Counted from the stretch's first letter, positions 25,601 to 34,795 are shown. The stretch: 64,000 nt of DNA from Arcuatula senhousia (GCA_963971305.1 OZ020306.1:37779512-37843511), one strand, 5' to 3'. Made by a program: numbers and translations. Notes: generated by a model from the sequence alone, not told the origin.

Positions 25601-27747
25601 ATCTTACACATGTGTAGCACAAAATGAAGTGAATGGAGAAGAAGTCATCCTTACGACAGAAATTTACTTAAATATAGGTAAATGATATAAAGGATTTCAA
25701 TATTTTCACAGGCCACGCATAAAGCCATGCAAAATTTCATATTAATTTTCAACAAATAGTGTTGCACATTGAATTGCCTTGATCATTTTTAATAATTTCA
25801 TACCATTTAGCAATAAAGTTGACGAAAAAACACCTTCAGAACACGACATTTGCACAAACTTTATACAAATGTTATGTGCTGCTTATTTTATTTTATTTCT
25901 TATACGTTTGGTTTCCATACATTGTATGAAATTTAACGAACATTTTTTGGTGGCACAATTGCATACCGTGGCGTGGTATCATTCAATGTTCCATTAGATG
26001 CCCTATTTTTTGTATTTGTAACATTTACGTAAAACTGCGGTTCTCCTCTACTTAATAGAACATTTTATTGACTTCATTTCTAACTTATTTTTTTAGGTTA
26101 TACAGAGCCCCTGCAATCCGGTATGAATAGCTATAAACAGATATACACTTTATTTTTCTCTTTTAAGAACTATTTTAAACTATTTTAAATTTGCATGTTC
26201 TAATGATATGAAATAATTGTTTTTCTCGTACATGTATTATTTTGGTACTTTTAAAATAAAAGTGTAGTATTTAGGCAATCATAGCTGCAATGCATTAATG
26301 TTCCCTGCAGCAAGCAACAACAGTATTAAATAGTGCTACAAATGTTCAAATCAAGAAGAGCATTTGTTTACCAACATTTTGGGGAATATGACTGATATGA
26401 CAGTAAGCAGTGACTGGTTTAAGTAAAATCGTGTAAAACATCGTATGTGAGCACGTCTTTGTACACAATGTAAAAAGTAAGATTCTATATGTTTTAGATT
26501 GATTTGTCTGTATTTTCTTTATTTACAGAGAAAACATTTATTCAAACAACAGCAGGTAAGTATTCAAAACTATGTTAAAGCGTGTCAAAAGTGATAGAAT
26601 AAATTCACTTATTAAAAATAGAAATTATCTGATTTAGACAATCAGTGCATGAAGAAACCAATGGGGTATCCGAAGGTCAAAAGTCCGAAAGGGCAGAGAC
26701 AAAACCAGTAAACACCAACAAGAACGGGACAAAAACAGACAACATGTAAAACATGGAAACACAAAACAACTGAATATCATTCAACAACGCGAACTCCAGT
26801 CGAAACAAGAGTGAACTCAGGTGCTCCGGATATTTGTATATATCTGTTAAAAAGTATGTGATGATAAAGTATTACAAATGTATTTAACTTTAAATATAAT
26901 TCATTAGCATTTCGTTTTCTTGCGCCAAGTCGATACGTCACGAATCCCAAGCACGAAATGGAAAAAAAACTAATCTACAAAGATAAACTTCAATTTATAT
27001 ATAGCTTAACTTTTATATTATAGGTATCGCAGTTGTTTCCATTGTTGTTACCCTTGGAACATTAGGAATTTCAGCAGCAGCATTCAAGTTTCTTAAAACG
27101 AGGATAAAAATTGGATATCAGGTATATATTGGTCTCTTTAAGTGTTATATGATCGGTTTTGTTTTCCTTATCGAGTATATTTTGTTTTATAATTGCTCTC
27201 GTTGTTGTTGTGTTATACTGTCATATATGTTCAGCGTTTTTATTCCTTTCATGCATGTATGTATATGTATAGTAAAAATATGTTGTTAACTGAGGAAAAA
27301 TACTAATACACTAAATCTGCATACATGTAACTCTCCTTGTATTATTTAAAAAATGCTACTAATGTGAGAAAAACGATGCCTCTAAAACTCATTATAGAAA
27401 ACAATATTGTACATGTACCTGTCATTTGGTCTTAAATGTGTCGTTTTGGAAAAATTGACAGTTTGAATGAAAAATACTGAAAATTATCTACAAAAACATG
27501 CTTCCGACAAATATTTTCACCACTTTTTGTAAGTAGAAATAATTTTGCACTTTATTTATCTGTTCCAATTGGTTGTTTTTACTAACCTAAAAAACGTATT
27601 TTTTCTGTTTAGGAAAATAAAATATTAGAAACCCCTGACCAGAAAAGCGAATCACAGCATGCAGAAACTGATGAGGGAATTCAAATTGATCTAGGAGAGC
27701 AATTTGAGCAAAATGTTCCTCCGGTTCACAGCTCCATGGCTTCCTAA
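10534..27747 (+). CDS. Gene A: three-Ig-domain type I membrane protein (8 exons)
   Basis: Coding exons: 10534-10603, 12090-12473, 24701-25030, 25402-25677, 26097-26120, 26529-26555, 27024-27121, 27613-27747. Together they give 1344 nt, 447 residues. All joins have GT-AG ends. Every intron is phase 1 except the last, which is phase 0. Phase 1 is the rule for Ig-domain exons. Domains: signal peptide 1-23; V-like Ig domain about 27-150 (Cys50 and Cys128, plus a likely extra pair Cys27/Cys120, and no core Trp); Ig domain 2 about 155-261 (Cys180, Trp193, Cys241, extra Cys216); Ig domain 3 about 265-352 (Cys289, Trp301, Cys332 in YTC). A transmembrane helix spans about 371-391 with a Lys/Arg stop-transfer, then a 44-residue tail without Tyr. 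Eight N-glycosylation sequons lie in the ectodomain. The likely role is surface adhesion or recognition; ligand and orthologue are unknown. An AATAAA lies at 28017. Confidence 0.88.
10604..12089 (+). other. Gene A intron 1, with a GC-rich repeat patch
   Basis: The intron contains CGCCCGC-rich words at 10755-10850 and TCGCTCGCTCG words at 11740-11885. A GGCCACGCC...GTGTGGCC pair at about 10723 and 11930 may mark the ends of an old transposon (see findings). No other exon is seen. Confidence 0.6.
12090..12473 (+). CDS. Gene A exon 2: N-terminal Ig-like domain
   Basis: A 384-nt symmetric phase 1-1 exon between TTGTAACAG and GTATTT. It encodes one whole V-like domain. The paired cysteines are in IVCVF and YRCHA, 78 residues apart. 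The Trp normally found after the first Cys is absent, which is odd for the fold but seen in divergent invertebrate Ig domains. Sequons: NGT and NRS. Confidence 0.88.
12548..12752 (+). repeat. Left arm of an 11.2-kb inverted repeat
   Basis: About 205 bp starting AAATCGTACGTTTTTGACC and ending GGAGTCCGGCTTTGTC. It is nearly identical to the reverse complement of 23571-23777. Weaker matching extends inward to about 12790. It starts 75 bp after the gene A exon 2 donor. Confidence 0.92.
12800..13850. other. Intron 2 of gene A, no feature seen
   Basis: AT-rich intronic sequence. A run near 13840-13915 (AGCTATGCAGCTCATG, AAAATAAAATTTACTTTC, TTACTTACT) looks like the 3' end and CTTA tail of a retroposon. 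Confidence 0.4.
13923..14297 (+). mobile_element. SINE, AACT-tail type, old diverged copy
   Basis: It follows the 4447-4964 copy (reverse complement) through ACCGCAAACCATAGTGG, GGTGCACCGTGTTGGG, TGATTGGCCTTGTGTCCC, TTCATCATCATTTCATGTTC and GTCAAAACTCCCAACCC. The head and tail are degraded, with ACAAACAAACAAG at the tail position. No target-site duplication is clear. Confidence 0.75.
14390..14690. mobile_element. Foldback repeat, GGCAC...CCATTTGATTTTCTGG ends, copy 1
   Basis: The left end ACCATTTGGTTTTCTGG and the right end CCAGAAAATCAAATGGTC are inverted. The middle is poly-T/G rich (CGGGAAATTTTTTTTCC). A shorter relative follows at 14900-15035. Confidence 0.7.
14900..15035. mobile_element. 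Foldback repeat, same family, copy 2
   Basis: The inverted ends TACGGACCATTTGATTTTC and GAAAATCAAATGGTCCGTG enclose about 85 bp (CCCAGCTCAAGGTAAAAATC). It can fold into a compact hairpin. Confidence 0.75.
15240..15520 (-). repeat. Dispersed repeat also present at 32.1 kb
   Basis: GATGTGGAATAAATGTACGC, GACACAACC and AACAGCCAGCAG recur near 32130-32210 in the same order. It is a fragment of an unidentified dispersed element. Confidence 0.55.
15636..16127 (+). mobile_element. SINE, ACTC-tail type, copy 2
   Basis: A full copy from GTCCCGTGCGGGG to (ACTC)n, with a 13-bp target-site duplication CTGAGACATAGAG (15623-15635 and 16128-16140). Very similar to the copy at 17848-18338, so the two are probably young. 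Confidence 0.93.
16436..21982 (+). mobile_element. Hairpin-ended element expanded to about ten 500-bp units
   Basis: The left end is a hairpin, AGCTCACCTGACCC / GGGTCATGTGAGCT, followed by GTCCGTCGTCCGTCCGTCC. The right end is CAGGTGAGCGATTCAGG, then the hairpin GGCTCCTAGGAGCC and TCTTGTT. Between them, 500-bp units repeat: CCTATTTAGCCCTATATC starts units near 18341, 18841, 19341, 19841, 20341, 20841 and 21342. Earlier starts lie near 16840 and 17338; the 17838 start is cut by the SINE. Inner units look almost identical, while the outermost have diverged. Other copies in the window hold only about three units, so this one has expanded. No ORF of substance. It lies in gene A intron 2. Confidence 0.92.
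17848..18338 (+). mobile_element. SINE, ACTC-tail type, copy 3, inside the 500-bp array
   Basis: It interrupts one array unit, with a 12-bp target-site duplication CACCTATTTAGC (17836-17847 and 18339-18350). Removing it restores the 500-bp spacing. So this insertion came after the array, or at least this part of it, had formed. Confidence 0.95.
22000..22650. other. Intron 2 of gene A, no feature seen
   Basis: AT-rich intronic sequence between the array and a reverse transcriptase fragment. No exon signals were supported. Confidence 0.35.
22668..22770 (-). pseudogene. Reverse transcriptase remnant
   Basis: On the - strand it reads YTSQLIRYARPCTHFIDFLEQ, matching the SQLIRYSRAC...FIDFLDRA segment at 42050-42125. 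Only this short conserved piece survives. Confidence 0.7.
22960..23330. other. GC-richer intronic patch
   Basis: CCCCGCTCCCCGCCC and CCCTGCTCCCCGCTCC words and CACCAC runs stand out against the AT-rich intron. The patch may be a repeat remnant. Open frames on both strands here are compositional. Confidence 0.3.
23571..23777 (-). repeat. Right arm of the 11.2-kb inverted repeat
   Basis: The reverse complement of 12548-12752: GACAAAGCCGGACTCC through GGTCAAAAACGTACGATTT. It differs from the left arm at a few positions only. Confidence 0.92.
24455..24570 (+). repeat. Fragment of a GCCCC...GTCCG dispersed repeat
   Basis: GCCCCATCTACGAAATTAGG, GTTCGGGTCCGTTCGTCC and CACTATGTCTTTCGGAC form the head of a dispersed repeat. 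A second copy lies at 58985-59110 (GTTCGGGTCCGTACG, GGCATTATGTCTTTTGGAC). Confidence 0.6.
24701..25030 (+). CDS. Gene A exon 3: Ig-like domain 2
   Basis: A 330-nt phase 1-1 exon between TTAACATTTTAG and GTAAGT. Landmarks are FTCNG, RWF and IRCEI. SDNGAKIRC stands where Ig folds usually have a D-x-A/G-x-Y-x-C motif, with Ile in place of Tyr. Sequons: NIT, NLT, NLT. Confidence 0.9.
25402..25677 (+). CDS. Gene A exon 4: Ig-like domain 3
   Basis: A 276-nt phase 1-1 exon after a long T-rich acceptor (TTTTTTTTTTCAG) with donor GTAAAT. It encodes an I/C2-like domain: LECLTDGNPSAQYSWYK and MNGSYTCVAQNEV. It is the most canonical of the three Ig domains. Sequons: NKT, NNS, NGS. Confidence 0.9.
26097..26120 (+). 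CDS. Gene A exon 5: 8-codon linker
   Basis: A 24-nt microexon (TTTTTTTAG|GT...CCG|GTATGA). It keeps phase 1-1 and reads GYTEPLQS. It is the first of two tiny juxtamembrane exons. Because each is symmetric, either could be skipped without a frameshift, which invites alternative splicing. Confidence 0.72.
26529..26555 (+). CDS. Gene A exon 6: 9-codon linker
   Basis: A 27-nt microexon (TTATTTACAG|AG...GCAG|GTAAGT) in phase 1-1, reading EKTFIQTTA. The strong donor and acceptor support it. Confidence 0.75.
26645..26830 (+). repeat. Retroelement 3'-repeat copy in gene A intron 6
   Basis: ACCAATGGGGTATCCGAAGG, AAAAGTCCGAAAGGGCAGAG and CAACGCGAACTCCAGTCG match 40655-40840 closely. It is a short fragment of the reverse transcriptase element's flank. 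Confidence 0.8.
27024..27121 (+). CDS. Gene A exon 7: transmembrane helix
   Basis: A 98-nt exon that enters in phase 1 and leaves in phase 0 (TATTATAG|GT...CAG|GTATAT). It encodes a 21-residue hydrophobic run ending ISAAAF, followed by KFLKTRIK, a stop-transfer that places the C-terminus in the cytosol. Confidence 0.88.
27613..27747 (+). CDS. Gene A exon 8: cytoplasmic tail and stop
   Basis: The acceptor TTTCTGTTTAG leads into 44 codons and TAA at 27745-27747. The tail is acidic and Gln-rich (EGIQIDLGEQFEQN), with a PPV motif, and has no tyrosine. ITIM/ITAM-type signalling is therefore not expected. Confidence 0.88.
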   Translation, partial: ENKILETPDQKSESQHAETDEGIQIDLGEQFEQNVPPVHSSMAS

Positions 27748-28016
27748 TTTATATAACCTTAACAGAATCAAAGTTTTAGAAATGATAATGCAAAAAATGA
27801 TGTTCAACGAAAGTGTATTTAAGCACTGATATTCTTTAAATTTATATTGTAAACAAAACGATAAATTCATTTGATATTATATTTGTAATACATGTAAAAA
27901 ACACGAAGTAAACTATTCTTATTAAATACGAAAGAATATGGAATATGTGCCAGAAAGACACGATCCACATATTAAAATGATTTTGATAAATCGTCTAGAT
28001 CTATTACAAAGTAACA

Positions 28017-28022
28017 AATAAA
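28017..28022 (+). terminator. Gene A polyadenylation signal
   Basis: A canonical AATAAA 270 bp after the stop codon. It is the nearest full hexamer in a sensible 3' UTR position. Confidence 0.55.
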
Positions 28023-28170
28023 GACATCTAGGTTATTTAGGTCTGAATTTAAACAAAATGTTGACCAGTTTTATGTTGGAAGCACAATTAGTTAATCGAC
28101 TTTATAACCAGTGGTGATTTCTCTTAAATTGGCTTCAGCATTAAAACTGGTCACCATATCTGATATAACA

Positions 28171-29694
28171 CAAGAGGCTCCCAGGAGCCTGAATCGCTCA
28201 CCTGAACTAAACAGATACATATGTTTTGTAGATATCATTGTGCTTAACCATATGCGATTAAAATTTCTGAAATAACTTGGTTAGTTTTCAAGTTTTTGGG
28301 CTTAATAAGTGCAAAATTTAGAAAAAAAAATCAGAAAAAAAGGCAATAACTCCCACATCAGCAGTCAGATCTTTTCTGAAATTTCGGGACAGGTACTTGA
28401 TATGCTGATCACTTTTGATTCTTGCACAATTTTGATATCTGAAACTATTTTTGAGTTATTAGCAAAAAAATGAAATTTAGGCCCTATGTTCTATTTTAGC
28501 CATGGCAGCCATGTTTTTTACAAATCAAAAATATGAACGATAGAGTTATAGCATATAAGCTATTTAACAAGCGTGCCAAGTTAAGATGCAGTTGGTCTTA
28601 CGGTGTCAGACAAGTTAATCTTTGAAATTAAGGGAAAAAGTAATGAAAAATGGTAAATTTTGTTGTTTTAAGGACATTAACTACTAAAAGAAATTGTCCT
28701 ACAGCTTTAACCTAAATACACGAAATGTAGATCTTGATGTGCTTGATCATATGCAATTTAAATTTTTAAAATATCTTGTAAAGTTTTCAATAGTGAAAAA
28801 TTTTGAAAAAATCCAGAAAAAGGGCAATAACTCCTACATCAATTGTTGGATCTTCTTGAAACTTTCAAAGCAGGTAGATCTTGAGATGCTGATCACTTTT
28901 GTCTCCCATCAGAATTTTGATATCTGTAACCATTTTTGAGGTATTAGCAAAAAACTGCAATTTACCCCTATGTTCTATTTTTAGCCATGGCGGCCATATT
29001 TTTTTACGAATCAAAAATCTGAACGATACACTTGTAGCATTTATGCTATTAAACAACTGTGCCAAGTTTGGTTGAAGTTGGATGTATGGTGTCAGACAAG
29101 TTAATCTTTGAAATTCAGGGAAAAAGTTATGAAAAATGGTAAATTATGACGCTTTAAGGGCCATAACTCCTAAAAAAATGATTCCACAGCTTTGACCTAA
29201 TTACATGAAATGTAGATCTTAATGTGCTTAATCATATGCAAGTTGAATTTTTAAAATATCTTGTATAGTTTTTAAGATATAGGGCTAAATAAGTGCAGAA
29301 TTTTGAAAAAATCCAGAAAAAGGGCAATAACTCCTACATCGGTTGTTGGATCTTCTTGAAAATTTCAGGGCAGGTAGATCTTGAGGTGTTGATTACTTTA
29401 ACCTAACCAGAATTTTGATATCCTTCACCGTTTTTGAGTTATTTGCAAAAAACTGTATTTGACCCCCTGTTCTATTTTTAGTCACAGCGGCCATGTTTTT
29501 GACGTATCAAAAATCCCAACGCAAACTTTTTGCACAATACCCTAAGGAACAACCATATCAAGTTTGGTTGCATTTGGCCAAGCAGTTTCAGAGAAGAAGA
29601 TGTTCGAAAAAAGCTAACGGACGACGGACGACTGACGGACGACGGACGCAAAGTGATGGCAAAAGCTCACATGACCCTTCGGGTCAGGTAAGCT
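28171..29694 (-). mobile_element. Hairpin-ended 500-bp-unit element, about 3 units
   Basis: An inverted copy of the 16.4-22.0 kb family. It opens CAAGAGGCTCCCAGGAGCC, has about three diverged units (AGGGCAATAACTCC near 28342, 28823 and 29321), and closes with ACGGACGACGG words and CACATGACCCTTCGGGTCAGG. It shows the shorter form of the element. Confidence 0.88.
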
Positions 29695-29699
29695 AAAAA

Positions 29700-30415
29700 G
29701 CGTATTTAACGAGTAAAACAACAGTAAATTTCACTATGGCCTTGACTTGGCATGTTCAAAAAGACTGATTTCGCATTTTATTTTCGTTAGTTGTTGCAAA
29801 GGCATTACGACATTCAGTTTATAAATTTTATATCATTTCACTGTCAATGACAGTGTCATCACTATTGTTTGCTTAATGGATATTATCTGTATAATACAGT
29901 TTATAAAACATTTATTTAAACTTTTGTGTTTATCGTTCTTATGAATCTCCCTAGTAATGATCAAGAGGTAATTCGTATTATTTGAATTACTTTTATTATC
30001 TAATGATCCTTATATAAATTTCCCACGAATGTCTCAACAAGAAGTGGGTTAAATTCTTGACGTTGAAGGTTAAAGTATGATAGGACATAAGTTATTTTGA
30101 TAATAATAGATATTACCTCTTTAGTTCCCTTCCTTATTACATATAATGTATTAAAAATCATTTACGGCGGTCACAATTTCATTATTACTAATATAGGCGA
30201 ACAAAGTTTCAAGGATAACAATAAAATTATAGTTATAATTTTGTCAAAAGTTTTAATCTACTTTTTTCATTGTAGAAACAACTGAATATCTTCAGTCATA
30301 TTTTTTGCTCAGCCCCTTAATCATAAAAGCCAATCGATACAAATTGAAACTACATGTATAACTTATTTTCTTAAAGATACAGAAATCATATATCATGTAT
30401 ATACGCTATGTGATA
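29700..30415. other. Intergenic AT-rich sequence
   Basis: No gene or repeat family recognised. Confidence 0.35.
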
Positions 30416-30907
30416 GTGAGTGAGTGAGTTGGTGTTTTACGCCCGTGCAAAGCTATATAGGTTATTTACAAGCGATGAACATGAAAAGGATGATAAAATG
30501 AACATGAAATGACAATGATAAATGAAATATAGGGGCGGAGTGGGAAACAAAGGAACGGTAAATTTTAAAGAACCGCAGAAAAGGGGAAAGGTGGATAAGG
30601 GCGAAAAATTTAGCCCATTTGGTTCACTACTTGGTGGTCCACAAAGGGGTCTTTTACGTGCATGAAGCGTGGCATTCTTCACACACAGTGGCCCACTACG
30701 GTCAGTGGTCAGGTTTTCAGTTTTATAGACCTGACAACCCCCGCGGACGAGAGCCACCCTATTCCGCCACCTATGATACACACTTGGTCGCTCTGTGGGC
30801 TGAGCACTGACCTGACGTCAGAATTCCAAGAAGACCCTTATAGTCGCCTCTCACGACAAACTAGGCTCTGCTGTGGGCCTGTTCGCCACCCGGTCCCCGC
30901 ACGGGAC
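30416..30907 (-). mobile_element. SINE, ACTC-tail type, copy 4
   Basis: A full inverted copy (GTGAGTGAGTGAGTTGG at the left, CCCCGCACGGGAC at the right). The 12-bp target-site duplication has one mismatch: CGCTATGTGATA (30404-30415) and CGCTATATGATA (30908-30919). It is more diverged than copies 2 and 3. Confidence 0.9.
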
Positions 30908-31075
30908 CGCTATATGATAACTAAAATTATCAAGAAACTGTTAGGTATAGCCCTTTTCAAAAAGTAATCCGGAATTCCGATTCCGATATTTTATTTCATT
31001 TTTGCAAGAGTGGTTTTCCTTTGTGGGTCGGCCAGATGGTGTGATCAACGTTGAGCTAAAGAAAACATCAATTTT

Positions 31076-32025
31076 TCCATGTCCGTCGTCGTCGTCGTCG
31101 TTAACTTTTCTTCAAACCTCTCCTCTGAAACGACTGAACAGATTTAAACCAAATTTGGTCTGATGGTACCTTAGGTAATCCTCCACAAAACCAATGTAAG
31201 GATTTTTGATTCGTCAAAAAAACATGACCGCCGTTGCTAAAAATAGACCAGGGGGTCAGACTACTGTTTTCGGCCTGTAAATCAAAAAGTAAAAGAGGTA
31301 GATGAAATATGATGCCACCCTATTGCTTCAGCATCGAAAGTTCTATAAATGTCTCCATTTGGTACAAGTTGTCAGATGACCCCTTATAGGGGTTACAGCC
31401 CCTTAAAGGTGAAAAATAGCGTTTTTTCATGTTTTTGCCCTATAGTATGAAAATTATTGCAGATAGAGAAAAGCTGTTGCTTGCTTCAATGTTCAGCTCA
31501 TTTATCTCTACAAAAGTCTACATAGAGTCGAAGTTGTCAGATGACCCCTTATAGGGGTTACGGCCCATGAAATAATGTTTTTTTCATGTTTTTGGCCTAT
31601 GGAATGAAAACTATTGCAGATAGAGAGAAGCTGTTGCTTGCTTAAATGTTCAGCTAATTTAGCTGTACAAAAGTCTTCATAGGGTCGAAGTTGTCAGATG
31701 ACCCCTTATAGGGGCTACGGCCCCTAAAATGATGTTTTTTCATGTTTTTGGTCTATAGAAAGAAAACTATAGCAGATAGAGAAAAGCTGTTGCTTGCTTA
31801 AATGTTCAGTTCATTTAGCTCTACAAAAGTTTCAATAGGATCGAAGTTGTCAGATGACCCTTAATAGAGGTTATCCTTTTTCAAGTGTTTGGCCTATAGA
31901 ATGAAAACTATAGTAGATAAAGAAATAATGTTGCTTGCTTAAATGTTCAGCTCATTTAGCTCTACAAAATATAGGGTTGACATCAAGACCAGGTGAGCGA
32001 TTTAGGCTCCTGGGAGCCTCTTGTT
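31076..32025 (+). mobile_element. Hairpin-ended element with 157-bp units
   Basis: It starts at a (GTC)n run (GTCGTCGTCGTCGTCG). Units of about 157 bp follow, marked by GCTGTTGCTTGCTT near 31473, 31630 and 31787, and a shorter one near 31929. It ends AGGTGAGCGATTTAGGC, GGCTCCTGGGAGCC, TCTTGTT. The right end matches that of the 500-bp family, so the two families are related at their termini but not in their cores. Confidence 0.85.
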
Positions 32026-32640
32026 TATATAATCAAAACATCCATATAGTTGACCTTCATTGCTGCCCACACACCATAGGGCGTAAGGAGCAATAAGTAA
32101 GTAAGTAAGTAATCATATAAACATAAACAGATGTGGAATAAGTATACGCGACACAACCAACATAAAGAAACGGCAATAAAAAAAGACAATGGAAAACAGC
32201 CAGCAGTAGTCGACTTTGTAAACAAATCATGTGCTTTGTAAAAATTGAAGAAAAAGTTCTCACGAAACATTTTGTTCTTGTTATGATTTGATGAATCTTC
32301 ATTTACAAGATAACTTGCTTCATATCAGGTTAACATATCGAAATAGACAAAAATAAAACATTTTTTACGAGGCCCTATGACAAACGTGGTGACTTTATCA
32401 CTACAAATTTCCAACTAATATGATTAAGGCCCAGCCTATTTAGCGAGCATCGAAAATCTATATACCTTTTAACAAATAAATCCATGTGCTCGACCGGCTA
32501 AATGTAGCGTTAAGAGGGAACTTTTAAAAGAGGAAAGTCTGACCCCACCAAACCCAAATCATATGCACTTAAGAAAGTTGTTGTTAAAATATCTGGGATC
32601 AATAAGTACTTATTAAAAATTCAGTTTAATATTAGATTTG
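32026..32640. other. Intergenic, repeat fragments only
   Basis: It holds an AAGTAAGTAAGTAAG microsatellite (about 32094-32112) after CATAGGGCGTAAGGAGCAAT, probably a retroposon tail, and the repeat shared with 15240-15330. No gene seen. Confidence 0.4.
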
Positions 32641-32689
32641 ATAATAAATCTTGTAACATTCTCGGACGACATTTAGCGGGGACGAAATT

Positions 32690-32942
32690 ATCCCTTTATG
32701 GATGACGTGACGTCATTTCCTTGTCAGAGTATTTTGCGCTTCTTCAGCAGACCAAAACAACATTCAGATTCTGTCAGGTTTTGTTAGATTTTCTGAGTAT
32801 CAGTATTTTATTTGAAGCATTGGTAACAGAAGGTACATTTAGAAACCGGGCGGGAAAAAAAACGGTGAAGTAGATATCATCATGCAGGATAGAGGAGAGT
32901 GAGTAAAACCCCGAAAGGTTGGGACTCTTCTTTCATTTTCAG
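32690..32942 (+). promoter_or_regulatory. Candidate promoter plus untranslated first exon
   Basis: A perfect CRE palindrome, TGACGTCA (32708-32715), overlaps a second half-site. It is followed by CpG-bearing sequence (AAACCGGGCGGG) and ends at a consensus donor, TTTTCAG|GTAAGA (32942/32943). The ATG at 32883 gives only a very short frame. It could be the leader exon of an unseen + strand transcript, or coincidence. No downstream exon was found. Confidence 0.3.
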
Positions 32943-33494
32943 GTAAGAACCTTTTATTTATCCTTATGAGTAGGTTTTATTCAGTAAATTTATGTATTTC
33001 TTTATCTTACTTAGAATTTAACAAAGCAAGGTCAGTATCATGCATTTGGTATGACTTGTTGCCTAAAGCTAGCTCGGTAATTTCCGGAAAATCGTTTTTC
33101 AGCGGAAAAGACCGAATGGTGTTTGAATAAAAATCTGTGTGTAAAAATAAACAAGTGGATGAATTAGGGTTTTATCACTGTTTTTGAATTTCTATTTTTT
33201 TATTTTTGCATAACAGATCATGATGTATTTTTATAAGCCCAGAGGTTTGATTGTTTACTTGCTACGTGCCTACTTTTTTTTTCATTCCGTAAAAGTAAAC
33301 CTGTTCCGGTTTTATCGTCAGTATATTTCTGGCACATCTCAAAACATGCACAATGCCGTAGGGCTCGCATCTGCGATGCTCGCTATAATAAACGTAATGA
33401 CTTGAACATCCCAATTCTAAATTTCTTACTTCAGAAGTAATATTTCGTGGACTATAATTTTCAAATTCACAACAGACACTTAAACCCGATTTAA

Positions 33495-33715
33495 CGCAAA
33501 GTAAAACTATTGTAGATAAAGGAAAGCTGTTTCTTGCTTAAACCTTTAGCTCATTGTGCTTTAGAAGAGTCGTCATTGATTCGATTCTGTCAGATGACCC
33601 TTAACAGTTATATGGCCCTATAAAAGTAAAAAATAGCATTATTTCATATTTTTGCCCTATAGAATAAAAACAATTGCATATAAAGGAAAGCTGTTGCTTC
33701 CTTAAACGTTCTTCT
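33495..33715 (+). repeat. Fragment of the 157-bp-unit element
   Basis: Words from the 31.1-32.0 kb units recur in diverged form: AAAGGAAAGCTGTTTCTTGC, GTCAGATGACCC, AAAAATAGCATTATTTCAT. The end hairpins are absent. Confidence 0.65.
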
Positions 33716-33765
33716 TGGGTGACGAATAATGTTGTCCCGGAAAGCAATATCATATGTACGTTAAA

Positions 33766-34781
33766 CTAGATGGAGCCTTCCCCGGAAGGCATAATGATGT
33801 CGCCTGCGTATCTATGTTTATTCGCAAACAGGAAGTAGTTAATTTTCGGGCATAAAATCACCTTACAACTTATTATACTATGCGATGAAGCTACATACCA
33901 AATATCAAGAGGCTGTGGCATGTAGTTGCCTGGAAAACTGCGAAGAAAATTTGGCATCTATGTCCATTATATATAAAACAGTAAGTATTCGTCAAACAGG
34001 AAGTAGTTATTTTTCCGGCATAAAATCGCTTTACACCTTACAGATCTATGCGATGAAGCTACATACCAAATATAAAGAGGCTGTGGCATGTAGTTGCCTG
34101 GAAAACTGTGACGAAAATTTTGCACCTATGTCCATTACATATAAAACGTTAAGTATTCGTCAAACAGGAAGTAGTTATTTTTCCGGCATAAAATCGCTTT
34201 ACACCTTACAGTACTATGCGATGAAGCTTCATACCAAATATCAAGAGGCTGTGGCTTGTAGTTGCTGGAAAAACTGCGACGAAAAATTTTGCACCTATGT
34301 CCATTACATATAAAACGTTATATATTCGTCAATCAAGAAGTAGTTATTTTTCCGGCATAAAATTGCTTTACAACTTACAGTACTATGCGATGAAGCTACA
34401 TACCAAATATCAAGAGGCTGTGGCTTGTAGGTGCTGGGAAAACTGCGACGAAAATTTTGCACCTATGTCCATAACATATAAAACGTTAAGTATTCGTCAA
34501 ACAGGAAGTAGTTATTTTTCCGGCATAAAATCGCTTTACACCTTATAGTACTATGCGATGAAGCTACATACCAAATATCAAGAGGCTGTGGCATGTAGTT
34601 GCCTGGAAAACTGCGACAGAAATTTTTGTGACGCCGCAGGACGACGCTGAACGACGCAGGACGACGCCGCAAGACGACGGATAGTGCCAAAGTAACCCCT
34701 ATATGACGCTTCTGCAACACGTTGCAGGCGACATAATAAATGTACATCCTCGAAGAGGTTGATTAATTTAGGCTCTATGGA
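33766..34781. mobile_element. TIR/hairpin element with five 168-bp repeats
   Basis: The ends are inverted: TAGATGGAGCC...ATGTCGCCTGC at the left, GCAGGCGACAT...GGCTCTATGG at the right. Each carries a small hairpin (CCTTCCCCGGAAGG, CCTCTTCGAGG). Inside, TATGCGATGAAGC starts units at 33881, 34049, 34217, 34386 and 34554, so the period is 168-169 bp. Because 168 is divisible by three, frames stay open for long runs, but they repeat with the DNA and shift where a base is added. I do not call them genes. CGACGACGC words fill 34630-34680. Confidence 0.85.
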
Positions 34782-34795
34782 GGTCGGGTGAGGCC

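Noticed and set aside
32883..32901. ATG at 32883 as a start codon
   Set aside because: It reaches a stop after six codons, so it cannot be the start of a protein. I kept only the promoter/exon idea, at low confidence.
33885..34548. 142- and 83-codon open frames
   Set aside because: They lie in the 168-bp tandem array, whose length is a multiple of three. The frame shifts between units, and there is no start or splice context.
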